This document shows, in pieces, positions 1-10,736 of a stretch of DNA of 64,000 bases (within the stretch, counting starts at the first letter, position 1; each line of letters opens with the position of its first letter). The translations under genes and the position numbers were made by a program. The notes under the pieces are model-generated. The model saw only the letters and a list, made by a program, of their open reading frames with translations, had not been told where the DNA came from and did no database searches. The DNA is from Doryteuthis pealeii (Eukaryota > Mollusca > Cephalopoda > Myopsida > Loliginidae), in contig CM042152.1 of NCBI GenBank assembly GCA_023376005.1, forward strand, positions 87,284,762 through 87,348,761. Direction: 5' to 3'.

Positions 1-32
1 TCGTATCCTGCTCGTGTGGAGGGGTTGGTAGA
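1..32 (+). repeat. SINE B, 3' end
   Basis: The window opens inside the 3' tail of a SINE B copy, recognised from the CCTGCTCGTGTGGAGGGGTT end shared with the copies at 16.3 and 59.3 kb. It runs into a (TA)n/(TG)n tract at 33-103. Confidence 0.7.
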
Positions 33-52
33 TATATATATATGTATGTGTG

Positions 53-103
<51 letters not shown>

Positions 104-107
<4 letters not shown>

Positions 108-329
108 GATAAGTCTGTAACCTGATACAGTTATGAACTGAAATTTTTCAATGTATAATGTTTGATCACTAAAATTAATGTAAAAGCATTGCCTTAAATG
201 CATTGACAAAGGAGAAGATTATGTTAAAAATAATTATTTTTCATCATTAGGTTGTGTGCCTATGTAGCTGTTGTACAAAATACATTGATACAACTACATG
301 AAAACATAAGCATACATGGAACCCAACTT

Positions 330-374
<45 letters not shown>

Positions 375-770
375 TGTACACAAACACACTGCAGCAGACC
401 TACAGGTGTGAATATATATAAACACATTTGATGAAAATTCATGAATAATAGTAACTTCAAAAATAGTTTGTTAGATCACAATGACATAATATTTTGATAT
501 TTATATTATCTATACATGTGCCATTTTGTTTGTTTTTAATTCACTCATGAAATAAACGTATGGCTAATTAGAAGTATACCAAAACATGGGACCCTGAAGC
601 AAAATGAATACTATGATTAGTTTCCATTAGTGCCTCAATGGACCCTTGAAATATGCTTGAAGTCTTTTTTTCAATGTACACACACACACACGGTTACATC
701 GAAAGAGGGAAGCCAACAGATTCTAAATTTATATATGTACTTCGGAGTTACAGGTTTTCAGTAGTTATTG

Positions 771-801
<31 letters not shown>

Positions 802-1401
802 ATAAATATATAAATAACACTTAATATCTATGTGATATATCTATGGGAATGCATTAGGCTTTCTAAACACACTTGTGCTATTCACTAATTCATTAATGAT
901 TATATTTACTGTAGTTTGCTCAGACATGTCACCAGGATATATTAACTGATGAGGGGGGAGGGCCATCTAATAAAGGGAAATAGTACGAATTGGTGGGGAC
1001 ACAAGTAAAAAGGGTTTACATTATAAGAATTAGCACATAGAAATTAGTTCCCACCATATTTACAGGGGAGAGCAAAAGATTTTCATGACCCCTCCCCGCC
1101 ATAGATGACGGGCATATGTGTCATGCTAAAGAATAAAGTGAGAGAATGCAGAGCTACTTGCTTTTGCAAATATGACCTCTATAGCCCTTTCTTGACCCTT
1201 TTAGAATACACCAACATAAAAACTATAAGGACTTTTCTAGTCCCAGAAAAATAAGAAAATTCCAGGGATACACCATTTCCATAGCACTAAACTACTGTGT
1301 ATTTGCAGGAAAAACATTGAATAACAATAAAAAAGATCCAATGCTAGATTTTTTTTTTTTGTTGAAAATATAGGATTTTAAGAACGCAAAGTTTAAAATT
1401 T
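104..1401. other. No gene seen; simple repeats
   Basis: AT-rich unique-looking sequence with a (TA)n block near 333-371 and a (TG)n block near 777-801. I see no coding signal or recognisable element. Confidence 0.5.
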
Positions 1402-1680
1402 AAAATCGTTGGGTGGCCTAAAGTCAGTATCAGCCAAAAAGCAAGGACGTCTATCCCCTTTTCACTAGTGCTAGACCAAGTAGATTGTTTTTGCATCTGA
1501 AGTGGCGCACCACACCTACCATTGGGTCCTTACTTTACTGCACAGATCCCTATGCTACTCATAGGTGTGGCGTTCCACCTCAGAAGCAAAAATAATCTCC
1601 TTGTCTAGTGCTAGTGAAAAGAGGATAGACTCCCTTGCCGATTGGCTGATACCAACTTTAGGCCACCCTGACGGCTTTAC

Positions 1681-1688
<8 letters not shown>
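1402..1688. repeat. SINE A head-to-head inverted pair of truncated copies
   Basis: 1402-1561 is the 3' half of SINE A on the minus strand and 1562-1688 is the 3' half of another copy on the plus strand. Both lack the tRNA-like head and meet at their truncated 5' sides. An (ATT)n tract follows at 1680-1726. Confidence 0.8.
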
Positions 1689-1726
<38 letters not shown>

Positions 1727-1728
<2 letters not shown>

Positions 1729-2192
1729 AATCATGTTGAATTATGGTAAATAAAGCACTAGTTAATAAGGTTATGTTTGTTCAGTATTACTAGTATGCCC
1801 ATTTCTTACTAGGTATTACTATAAGATATGCAGCATCTTTAAAGTCATTGTTAGTTTTAAACTTTTAGAAAGTTATTTTCTTGGTAAATATCAGATACAA
1901 TGCAAATGAGATTTAAATTGAGATTTAAATGAAGCTTCAATCTAAATCTATTTAAAGTGATATAGAAATTACATTAACATATGCATGTATATACACATCT
2001 TTATTTATCTGCTGTGTATGGTAATTTGATTATTAACACGTTTGATATGTTAAGAGCTATTACAATACTTCAATATGTAAAAAGTATAATAATTTTAATT
2101 ATCGCTTTCTCTCTCTCAATTTTTTTTCTTTCTTTCCTTCTATTTATCTTTTCAGAAAGTACAGCTGGATTACAGTAAATGACAACATACAT
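1727..2192. other. No feature recognised
   Basis: AT-rich sequence with a short pyrimidine run near 2104-2140. No coding or repeat assignment. Confidence 0.4.
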
Positions 2193-2202
2193 AGAACAAT
2201 AT

Positions 2203-2455
2203 TTCTTTGAATGTTTGACATGAGGCTTGATGATTAGTATTATATGCGTCACTTGGACTATTGTCCTCATCTTCATTGTTATCTGTACAACGTTTCGGCT
2301 GATATGCCCTCCGACCTTCTTTCCGAGTCTAAAAAGAAGGTTCCCGAGTCCGACAAGAAATACCTGAAGAAGGCCAGAGGGCATATCAGATGAAACGTTG
2401 CACAGATAACAATGAAGATGAGGACAATAGTCCGAATGACACAGATAATACTAAC
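2203..2455. mobile_element. Family F inverted dimer (F1) with 10-bp target duplication
   Basis: Two family F tails face outward as an inverted repeat: GACTATTGTCCTCATCTTC on the left and its complement on the right. Each arm carries the CUGAAGA/GAAAC-type motif, degraded on the left. The tRNA-like heads are missing at the centre. The whole unit is flanked by a perfect 10-bp direct repeat AGAACAATAT (2193-2202 and 2456-2465), so it inserted as one unit or was made inverted during insertion. Confidence 0.8.
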
Positions 2456-2465
2456 AGAACAATAT

Positions 2466-2865
2466 GTTCACAGGTTACAAAATAAGGGGTGTATCATAAG
2501 TGTTGAGATTTTTTGATATAAGGCATTTATAGACTCGGCGATAATCATGTGACCATATTCTTGGCCAATCACTGGCACTACTCTGCTGCTGATATTGTTA
2601 TTTATACCGGCTGTTCTGGTCATACCTACTCATAACTACTTGAACCTTCGTGGACAACGGAACATAGGATTATATCACTGGACCTTTGACACTACATAGG
2701 ATTCCATAACTCAGGACTTATTCACTTACCAAAGGATTCTATAGCTCAGGACTTACTTACTTTGTCCTTTTCAACTGGCCAAGGATGGCGGTCAGAAACT
2801 TAACAATAAGTAGTGATACCCCCATATTAATACAGTATATCTTCCTTAAGCATCAACTCAGACCT
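2466..2865. other. No feature recognised
   Basis: Moderately AT-rich. It contains a short imperfect local repeat around CATAGGATT/AAGGATTCTATAGC (2690-2750). No coding evidence. Confidence 0.4.
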
Positions 2866-3065
2866 ATACCTGAAGAATAATTAAAGTTCCAATTACCGTC
2901 GAACTGGGAAGACAAGGCCACAAATGGTTGTAACTTAAATACAAACCCAAATGTCACAAAGTCTACTGCAGAATGACAAGATATATATAAGACTCCACAA
3001 TGTCATTCAAATCAAGCAGCCAATCAGAACTCAAGGAATGGAATGACCCAAATCACCCAAATTCA
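2866..3065. repeat. Dispersed repeat P, copy 1
   Basis: About 200 bp is shared with 57056-57282, including CCAATTACCGTCGAA, TACTGCAGAATGACA, AAACTCCACAAT-like and CACCCAAAT blocks. The family is unassigned. It has an internal inverted portion (GGAATGACCC / GGGTGATTCC type). Confidence 0.6.
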
Positions 3066-3185
3066 TGAATGCATCATTCTTGATTTCTATATATACCAAC
3101 TGTCTTGGACACTGCTTAAGTTGTACTTAGTTAGCTGCTGTTATTCAAACCAACAGTAGGCTTACTGACTTCAATACTCTGCTAC

Positions 3186-3272
3186 TCATATGCTGAGTTG
3201 GCGAAGGCCAGTATCAAACCCAGAACCTTGTGGTTCCTAGTCAGACGCTCTACCAACTGAGCTAAACCAGCA
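3186..3272 (-). repeat. SINE A, tRNA-like head only
   Basis: Minus-strand head of SINE A with A-box-like TTAGCTCAGTTGGTAGAGC and B-box-like region. The body and tail are absent. Confidence 0.75.
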
Positions 3273-3653
3273 ATTTGATGAAAAGTATCACAAAAAAAAA
3301 ATTAAATAATAAAGAAACTCTTGATCTAAGAAATGAATATTTACCACATACCCCACATGTACGGATTAGGCACAAGGCCCTATTAATGTGGGACCACCCA
3401 CAAACCAAAGCTGACTTCAATAATACCCTTGCATGCATATTAATGAGTGTTACTATATTGCATTATGATCAAAAACTTTGAAAATTTTGTCATAATACCA
3501 GCAACCATACACGACCCAGGTAAAAATCAGCATCATCTCATCAGGGGTTGTAATTTTATTTGCCATCTGTGTTTAATTTTAGAATGTTTCATTTTATATA
3601 TGCAACTTTTTCTTGAATAGAATAATGAATCTGTTGAGTTATGAGTTAATAAT

Positions 3654-3907
3654 GGGCCGGGTTAGCTCAGTCGGTAGAGCTTTCGGCTAGAAACCACAAG
3701 GTTCCCGGTTCGATACCAGTCCTCGCCAACTCAGTGTATGAGTAGCACAGGGATCTGTGCGGTAAAGTAAGGAGCTGATGGTAGGTGTGGCGCTCCACCT
3801 CAGATGCTAAAAAACTATCTCCTTGGTCTAGCGTTAGTGAAAAGGGATAGACTCCCTCGCTGCATGGCTGATACCAACATTAGGCTGCCCCGACGACTTT
3901 ACTTTTA
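3654..3907 (+). repeat. SINE A, full length
   Basis: Complete copy. It has a tRNA-like head with A box GTTAGCTCAGTCGGTAGAGC and B box GGTTCGATACC, then a conserved body (AGTAGCACAGGGATCTGTG, GGAGCTGATGGTAGGTGTGG), ending in CGACTTTACTTTT. It is a pol III-type retroposon and not a tRNA gene, because the acceptor stem is not maintained and the same 250-bp body recurs in the other copies. Confidence 0.9.
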
Positions 3908-3979
3908 TATGTCATTCAAGTAAAATTTCAGGTTTTTAGAGAGCAAAGATGCACATGAGAACAATTGAAGTTGTAATAT

Positions 3980-4273
3980 TTCTCTGAATTTTTGAGATGA
4001 GGCTTGATGATTATTATTATTTGTATTATTCGGACTATTGTCCTCATCATCATTGTTATCTGTACAACATTTCTGAATAACATGGACTGAATAAAGGGTT
4101 GGGTTCAAGGTTCTGTGATGGCTCCTGATTACAACAAGAAGATTCCCGAGTTCGAAAAGAAGGTTTCCGAGTCTGACAAGAAATACCAGAAGAAGGCTGG
4201 AGAGCAGATCGGCTGAAACGTTGTACAGATAACAATGAAGATGAGGACAATAGTCCGAATAATACAAATAATA
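3980..4273. mobile_element. Family F inverted dimer (F2)
   Basis: The left arm begins TTTCTCTGAATTTTTGAGAT and the right arm ends with the complementary GACAATAGTCCGAATAAT tail. The right arm keeps body repeats (CCCGAGTTCGA, CCGAGTCTGACAAGAAATACC) and a hammerhead-like CAGAAGAAGGCTGG...CGGCTGAAACG. No clear flanking duplication. Confidence 0.75.
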
Positions 4274-4276
4274 CTG

Positions 4277-4510
4277 ATATGAGGTGTGTTCAAAAAAGTA
4301 TTGAGACTGAAGCTATATTTAACAAGACAGAAATAAACAATAAATGAAATATTAATTTTTTACAAATAAGTTCCTTTGACATTCAGCACACTTATTCCAG
4401 TGAGTTTTCCACTGGTTAAAGCACTTCTGAAACCCATTTTATTAAGCTTCAGTGTTGTATTTCTTTTAATCTTCTTCACAACCTCAAAACTCTGAGATTA
4501 ATTTTTGGTT
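4277..4510 (-). pseudogene. Tc1/mariner transposase C-terminal relic
   Basis: The end GAGGTGTGTTCAAAAAAGTA resembles mariner-like termini. Just inside it, the minus strand reads FQKCFNQWKTHWNKCAECQ, ending at a stop at 4352-4354. That fits the aromatic and Cys-rich C-terminus (HW.KC..) of mariner transposases. Upstream coding sequence is not recognisable, so this is a truncated relic. A related terminus (AAAAATATTGAGACTGG) appears at 4622. Confidence 0.65.
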
Positions 4511-4861
4511 AAGAAAACTAAAGAAAAAAAAAAAAAAAAGGTCCTGAGCTAGGAGGTCTGTTGAGTATAAAGAGTGCTGCACTTGCATAATCCGGTGTTT
4601 CTCCAAAAACCTCCTGTTCCAAAAAATATTGAGACTGGCTTCATGATTGGCACTGACTCATCTAGACAACAGTCTAGATATGATTACTTTAATATATATA
4701 TAAAATAATGTTTTAATCACAAATCATGTATTCACACATTGAAAAATAATTTCACTGGAAAAGTCACTTATGCGTGTGTATATATATATTATATGTATAC
4801 ACACACAACAATATGTAAATTGATGTCATTTTCAATTTGTCTATTTTTTTTTTTAGGTTTT

Positions 4862-5149
4862 GTCTACTGTGCAGCAAACTATAGTCAGTTGGGCACTGTA
4901 TGGGAGGAATGCATCACCCTTAAAATCTGGCTGCCTAACTACCCAGATTGGCATCCCCTCAATTACTATGTGTGGGGTGCAGTTGAGTGAGAGACTAACA
5001 AAACTCTGTTCAAAACTAAAGATGAACTGAAGGCAAGAATAATGGGACCATTAACCAATTGAAACAAGGAAACTGTCGGAAAGGCTTGCAGGAGATTCCA
5101 AAGTCATCTGGAAGCCATGGTTGAAGCCAATGGCAATTTCTATGAATAG
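4862..5149 (+). pseudogene. Tc1/mariner transposase C-terminal relic
   Basis: One frame reads LPNYPDWHPLNYYVWGAVE, then ETNKTLFKTKDELKARI, then NKETVGKACRRFQSHLEAM and a stop at 5147-5149. The PDxxPLxYYVWG block is the segment with the third catalytic Asp of the DDD/E transposase core, and PD is kept. Two in-frame stops (after AVE and after PLTN) make it inactive. The 5' portion and terminal repeats are not visible. Confidence 0.85.
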
Positions 5150-5508
5150 ATTTAATCTATAGTATTTCAAGCTTTTTTTCATGTAATTTTGGTAAATATA
5201 TCTGATAAAATATGAAAAAAAAATGTAATTTAGACAACAATCTACCCATCATACCATACATATATAAATATATATAAAAACACAGAGTTTGTGTCTGTAT
5301 GGAGATAGATAAATAGCGTATTTCTGTGTGTATCCATGTGTATATGTATAATATTAAAAGACTGAATTAGAGGGATAGAAACTAACAGACTAAGATGGAT
5401 ATATAGATACAGATAAATAACACAATTATATGGACATCCACCAGTATACGTATTTTATTCAGCTCAGTGTGTAACAATACCAACTAGAAGTCTCTATAGT
5501 TCAAAACT
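5143..5508 (+). repeat. Segmental duplication, copy 1 (empty site)
   Basis: About 366 bp duplicated downstream at 5514-6128. Shared landmarks are TTTCTATGAATA, CATGTAATTT, GTGTGTATCCATGT, AACACCAACTAGAAGTCT-like and a CTCATAC end. It starts within the last codons of the mariner relic. Confidence 0.85.
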
Positions 5509-5513
5509 CATAC

Positions 5514-6128
5514 ATTTCTATGAATATATTCAATCTATAGTATCTTAAGCTATTTTCATGTAATTTGGGGAAATATATCTGATAAATCTTTAAAAAAAAA
5601 AAAATTACGTAATTTAGATAACAATTTAGCCATCGCACCATATATATATATATAAAGTAAGTAAAGTCGACGGGGCGGCCTAAAGTCGGTATCAGCCATG
5701 CAGCGAGGGAATCTATCCCCTTTTCAATAGCGCTAGACCAAGGAGATTGTTTTAGCATCTGAGGTGGAGCGCCACACCTACCATCAGCTCCTTACTTTAC
5801 CGCACAGATCCCTGTGCTACTCATACACTGAGTTGGCGGGGACCAGTATCGAACTAGGAACCTTGTGGTTTCTAGCCGAACGCTCTACCGACTGAGCTAA
5901 CCCGGTCTGCATATATGTGCATGGAGACAGATAAATAGCACATTTCTGTGTGTATCCATGTAGATATTTATAATATTAGAAGACTAAATTAGAAGGATAG
6001 AAATGAAGATGGATATATAGAAACAGATAAATAACACCTTTATATGGACATCTGCCATTATACATATTTTACTCAGCTTAGTGTGGAACAACACCAACTA
6101 GAAGTCTTTACTGTCCAAAGCTCATACA
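5514..6128 (+). repeat. Segmental duplication, copy 2 (with SINE insertion)
   Basis: Second copy of the 5143-5508 unit. Its extra length of about 250 bp is accounted for by the SINE A at 5655-5907, inserted in the AT-rich middle. Confidence 0.85.
5655..5907 (-). repeat. SINE A, full length, inside duplication
   Basis: Complete minus-strand SINE A with GAGCTAACCCGG head complement at the right and AAGTAAAGTCG tail complement at the left, abutting a short (TA)n. It is absent from the paralogous site near 5261-5290. Confidence 0.9.
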
Positions 6129-6158
6129 GTAAATATGGTCTGCTAGCTACATTCTAAA

Positions 6159-6500
6159 AAAAGTTTGCACATGTGTCTACCAACCTATAACCAAGGGAAC
6201 ACTACAACCATTGATCCACATTTTGGCCATGAAAATAGACCCTTGATTTAAAAGTTTGCACATGTGTGTGTGTATGTATGTATGTATGTACAAATCTATG
6301 TCTACCAACCTATAACCAAGGGAACACTACAACCATTGATCCACATTTTGGTCCATGAAAATAGACCCTTGATTTAAAAGTTTGCACATGTGTGTGTGTA
6401 TGTATGTATGTACAAATCTATGTCTACCAACCTATAACCAAGGGAACACTACAACCATTGATCCACATTTTGGCCCATGAAAATAGACCCTTGATTTAAG
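6159..6500 (+). repeat. Tandem repeat, about 125-bp unit, three copies
   Basis: Repeats of GTCTACCAACCTATAACCAA ... CCTTGATTTAAAAGTTTGCA. Units two and three carry a GTATGTATGT microsatellite insert of different length. Confidence 0.9.
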
Positions 6501-7209
6501 GAATAAGGTTGATAGTACACAAACTGTACAACTACATGAAAAAGATATTTTTTCTAGATCTAAGTCTTTCTCCAGTCCAAGTCTGTAAAATAGCAATAGC
6601 ACAAAACTCTCTCTGGTTGCCAATCCTTTTTTTGCATCCCTTAAAGAAGAATCACTCTGTCTTTCATCGGTCTCATTGGTTATCAATGGACTGACAACAG
6701 ACATGAAATCCTATCCTTTTGTCTATGAAGTCAAAACATGAAAAACAAACAACTTTTTTTCCATACTAATCTATCAAACAACTGTTTATTCAGTCTGTAA
6801 CTTCCTAAATATTGTTAAAATTTACTGTGTACATGAATAAAGAGGAAGAGAGTGAAAAAAAAAATTGGTTGGTTGACCTAGCCAACCATAAAAGTATTCC
6901 ACAAGTTCTAAATGTCCTATTGGCTAGACGGATGGTTACGAGCCATGGCATCTATATAAAACTGTGTGCATGGTTTCTTCAAGAAACAGACAAAGAAAAT
7001 AACAATCACAAAGGGAGGAAGAGAACAAGTGAAGTATAAAAAAAATAAACCATTACAGAAAGTCTAGGACTCATATAAGTCATACTGTCAGAATACTTTC
7101 ACTTATAAGAGTGTCAGAAGGAAACCACCAACAGTAAACCTACATTTTTAGGATAAGACTCTTATTGTCCCACCTTGTTGAGTTATGTTATGTGAATCCC
7201 TAATCTAAA
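6501..7209. other. No feature recognised
   Basis: Includes short open frames without family features. Nothing I can assign. Confidence 0.4.
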
Positions 7210-7815
7210 GGTTTGGTTTGGTTTTGGTTTGTTTTGTTTTACGGCATATCAACCTCAGTGGGTCATTTAAAGCCGATAATGTTTTGAAAAATCAATTCTT
7301 AATGGATAATACAATTTTTTTATAAATACATTTCTATTTAACCCATAGATGGGACCCTAACAGGTACTACCACCCCGGGTCAGAGTGGACCAGGGAGCAA
7401 TGGTGATGAAGGGGTTCACCACATTCCCCAAACCTCCAAAACTGGAACCTCACCATCAGATAGAGTTTAACGTCATTCCCAGGACATGTAGACCCGCAGC
7501 CACCGCCTTCTAGCACCCATATGATAAAAAGGGGTTGGGGATTGCCATAAGGGCAATAGGGTTGGGGCAATCATATAGGTGCTAGGGCTTGATATGACCA
7601 GCCGATTGATCGGAGGGAGCCTCTCCAACCGCCCATCTAGCCCAAGATCGGGCCAAAGTGGAGTATTGCATGTCATGAACTGCTCATCCACCTGGGCTCT
7701 ATCCTTAAGCATCACAGGTCGCCACCCACGGCCAACAGGTGGCCCCATTGGGGGAGTCTTACCCCTCTGCAGAGGTGCAGTTGGTGCATTCTAACGCCCC
7801 AGCCGACAGGGCTTA
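7210..7815 (+). repeat. Dispersed family D, copy 1
   Basis: About 600-bp repeat: GGTTTGGTTTTGGTTTG start, CGGCATATCAACCTCAGTGG, CAGAGTGGACCAGGGAGCAA, ATGATAAAAAGGGGTTGGGG, end GCCCCAGCCGACAGGGC. A second near-full copy is at 38863-39435, and partial copies lie at 38420-38540 and 49254-49530. It is more GC-rich than its surroundings. No reading frame is conserved between copies, so I treat it as a non-coding retroposon of unknown class. Confidence 0.8.
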
Positions 7816-8005
7816 AAGGGTTAGTCAGTTCTCTATATGTCACACTTCACACAACAGCTATTTTAATTACCCAAATATTACCAGAGGTCCCTCATTTGCC
7901 AGACTTTTTCCAATTAATATAGAAATTCCTGTTTCTGCTTCATGTATCTTGCCACCATGCAAAAAACCCTGCAAAATTATTGTTCAGGATATGAAGTCAG
8001 GATAT

Positions 8006-8008
<3 letters not shown>

Positions 8009-8042
<34 letters not shown>
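8009..8042. repeat. (TA)n microsatellite
   Basis: Pure TA run directly abutting the SINE B copy that follows. Confidence 0.95.
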
Positions 8043-8044
<2 letters not shown>

Positions 8045-8290
8045 TGTTGGCATTTCACATAGCGCTAATACCATTGGGAAAGGTATGAATCCATATATTC
8101 TCCCTCCAGCTATGGGTTAAATAGTAGGGCAGACTGGGCCCTTCAGCCTTGGGTAGGTAACCAGTCTATGAGAGGGATAACTTTGAATTCAAAATTCCCT
8201 TCAGCTATGGGTTAAATAGTTGGGCAGATTGTTTTCAGGTTTCACAACCCTAGATCTACCCAGTTTTGAATTCAGTTTTTCTTTCAGACT
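8045..8290 (+). repeat. SINE B, partial and internally duplicated
   Basis: GGCATTTCACATAGCGCTAAT through the body. The TTCAGCTATGGGTTAAATAG segment appears twice, giving an internally duplicated or recombined copy. Confidence 0.7.
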
Positions 8291-8345
8291 GGTTACCATA
8301 CTAAGGCTAGATAGCCCAGTCTCTCTCTCTATATATATATATATA

Positions 8346-8652
8346 CCAAACCCCTCCACATGAGCAGATGTGACACAAGATCAATTTCTTAAGTGTAGTT
8401 TAACAGGTTTGAATTCAAAGTTTTCCTTCTCCTAGACTGGTAACCTATCCAAGGTTAAAGAGCTCAGTCTGCCCTACTATTCACCCATAACTGGAGGTAG
8501 AATATATGGATACATACCTTTCCCAAGGGTATTAGTGCAAATGTGAAATGTAAAGTGAAATGTAAAAAAATGTAAAAAGCCTTGTCCAGGATTTGAACTC
8601 AGGTCAACAAGTCCATTTCCTACGACTCTAAACATTATACCACGCCCCTCTA
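8346..8652 (-). repeat. SINE B, near full length
   Basis: Minus strand. The tail complement ACCAAACCCCTCCACATGAG is at the left and the tRNA-like head complement (GGATTTGAACTC, CATTATACCACGCC) at the right. It starts immediately after a (TA)n tract. The B-box-like element on the minus strand is GAGTTCAAATCC. Confidence 0.85.
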
Positions 8653-8681
8653 TAAAAATATATATATATATATATAGAAAA

Positions 8682-9165
8682 GGATCATTCAATAAATAAA
8701 GTGTTTTGCCTAAAAAATTATCAGTAGAAAGCACTGTTTAAAGTTGCACCTTTTTCAAAGAAATCAATAGTAATGTGTCCTTTTGTGTTCCATAAGACTG
8801 TCATAGTATGGCATTCTTTACCGACTGCTGCACCCAGAACTTTTTCTTTAAATCATGTTTAGCCCATTTGTAAATATCTTTTGACTAAAACATCTTTCTT
8901 CATACACATTGCACATTCTGTAAATTTCCCATGGTTTGCACTTCTCAGCCATCAAAAGTTTGATGACAGACCTTCATTCAAGCATGGAGCTCTCTGTTTG
9001 ATGTGCTGCCATTTTGAATAGCCTCCAAACAAATACTTTTGTGAGATTAAAATCATTTTTTCTATAAACCAATTCCAAACAATGTAGAGTTTACATTTAT
9101 GGAAAAGAAATCTGAAAGAAAAACATATTTTGATAAAAGAAATTCTCTTATTTATTGAATGACCC
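8682..9165 (-). pseudogene. Internally deleted mariner-like element
   Basis: Terminal inverted repeats GG(G/A)TCATTCAATAAATAA lie at both ends, sitting in (TA)n. On the minus strand from an ATG at 9012 the frame gives MAAHQTESSMLE, a stop, then RSVIKLLMAEKCKPWEIYR, like the N-terminal helix-turn-helix region of mariner transposases. Further on, TVLWNTKGHITIDFFEKGA resembles the central catalytic region. A large internal deletion and frame breaks make it a non-autonomous copy. The same family is at 29989. Confidence 0.8.
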
Positions 9166-9359
9166 ATATATATATATATATATATATATATGGACTCTCT
9201 CATCGATTTTCAACGCATGAGGGTTCACACACACAATGATCACCCACATAGTGATTTGTTTATAGTGGTGAAGGCTTGTGTTGGACCATCCATACTTTTT
9301 GGCATAGTTGATAGGAAAGAATTGGTGCACCAAGGGTTGCCATAAACCCAATCAACGAC

Positions 9360-9586
9360 CGACCTCAGGAATTTTGAATTCAGAGTTATCCCTCTCCTAG
9401 ACAGGTTACCTACCCATGGCTGAAGAGCCCAGTCTGCCTACTATTTAACCCATAGCTGGAGGGAGAATATATGGATTCATACCTTTCCCAAGGGTATTAG
9501 CACTATGTGAAATGCAAACAGCTTCATCTAGGAATTGAACTCAAATTGACGAGTCCATTTTCCACGACTCTAACCACTAGCCTGCC
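9360..9586 (-). repeat. SINE B, 3'-truncated
   Basis: Minus-strand body and head (CTTTCCCAAGGGTATTAGCA, ACGAGTCCATTT, CTCTAACCACTAG). The tail with the CCCCTCC motif is missing. A (TA)n follows at 9588-9602. Confidence 0.8.
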
Positions 9587-9681
9587 ATATATATATATAT
9601 ATGTCTATTGGTTTTAGGAATGCATAGGCAAGGAACTGATAGTTACCAAGTGCCACTAACTCAATCCTAACTTAGATGCAT

Positions 9682-9770
9682 GTATATATATATATATAGT
9701 TATAGAAAAATGATCATCTATCTACTGTAGTTTTGGTGTCCAAGTCACTTCTTCAGGAGACTCTCTTTCT
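9682..9770 (-). repeat. (TA)n-linked element with a weak hammerhead-like motif
   Basis: On the minus strand CUGAAGA is followed by a possible GUG/CAC helix and then CAAAAC, where an active motif would need GAAA. The catalytic G12 is absent and stem I is poor, so at best this is a decayed relative of the other motifs in the window. Confidence 0.25.
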
Positions 9771-10280
9771 TTCTCTCTTTTTCTTTTTTTCTTTCCAAAT
9801 AAATTGGATGTTTAACTAAGAAAATGTAGTGAGTATTTTGCATTCTAATTATTTCTTGTCAGAAAGAAATCTCAAAAGATATTCAAGTTTAAATCATTAA
9901 GCGATCCATGGGTCGTAAGATCAAATGTGTGGTGACGTAATCAGTGGGTTTGTTCAGTCGAGAAAGAAACCTTGTTGTGTGCCATATAAATGAGTGGTCA
10001 ACTGTGAATAAGTGTCTCAAAATCTACATGTTAAAATTTCTGGATTGGTCAATCAGTAATTCAATAATTGTGAAGATCAATGCACAATTAGTTACATGAA
10101 ATATATTCTTATCTTGTGAATGTTCTGTCATTGCGATGAACAAAACCTGTGATACTTCTGAAAGAGAGGGGGGGTGAATGAAGAACACCCAAATGGAGAG
10201 GGAAGAAAAGAGGGATAGAAAGAAAACGACAGAGAAAGAGAAAAAGGCAAACATCTAAAAGAGTCCGTGAAACTGACAAG

Positions 10281-10313
<33 letters not shown>
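9771..10313. other. No gene; purine-rich stretch and (TA)n
   Basis: A GA-rich stretch at 10160-10240 and a (TA)n at 10290-10312 that directly precedes the hammerhead element. Nothing else assigned. Confidence 0.4.
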
Positions 10314-10445
10314 ATAAGTCATCCACAGACACGTGTTTCGGCGTTTCACACCTCTTCAGTGTGGCTAGACACAACTATCTTTTGGTTAGGGTCGAACTCA
10401 GACTGACCGTTTGTCAGCCCGATATCTTGAACACTGAAACTATGG
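10314..10445 (-). mobile_element. tRNA-like/hammerhead retroposon (copy 1)
   Basis: Read on the minus strand: a tRNA-like segment with a CUGAC/GUCAG arm and B-box-like GAGTTCGACCCT (10387-10400), a gap of about 23 nt, a complete type I hammerhead (10323-10364), a short GATGACT tail, then (TA)n. The order and spacing match the copies at 33.1 and 62.9 kb. Probably pol III-transcribed and non-autonomous (inference). Confidence 0.65.
10323..10364 (-). ncRNA. Hammerhead ribozyme, type I, small stem III (HHR1)
   Basis: On the minus strand: stem I strand CCACA; core CUGAAGA; stem II GGUGU-GAA-ACGCC (5 bp, one wobble); GAA; stem III AC-ACGU-GU (2 bp); cleavage residue C; stem I return strand UGUGG (5 bp, perfect). 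This meets the CUGANGA...GAA core and the NUH^ cleavage rule (GUC). The very short stem III is typical of retroelement-borne minimal hammerheads, as described in Penelope-like elements, which usually cleave best as dimers. Activity is not tested here. Confidence 0.85.
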
Positions 10446-10695
10446 TAGATAATTCTTTTCTACAATTGTTCTATATTTAAAAATAAAAAGTAAAAGATTG
10501 TTATTAACTCACAACTCCAAGTTTCATGACATTGATTATCAGGTGAGATACCATAAATCTCACCTGTTGCTTGATGTCTTGCGTTAATAATTTACATATA
10601 TATATATATATATATGAGTATAGATAAAAGGATATGAAAACACCACAAAATGCTGTTAAAGTGAAAACATTTTATAACATATTATATATAATATT

Positions 10696-10736
<41 letters not shown>

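Noticed and set aside
3654..3735. tRNA gene at the head of SINE A
   Set aside because: A and B boxes are present, but the same head is fused to a conserved 180-bp body in 13 places and acceptor pairing is not kept.
6812..7039. 75-residue open frame as a gene
   Set aside because: No homology I recognise, no splice or start context, and a length expected by chance in this composition.
9682..9770. CUGAAGA motif as an active hammerhead
   Set aside because: The G12 position is C and stem I pairs poorly; kept only as a weak relic feature.
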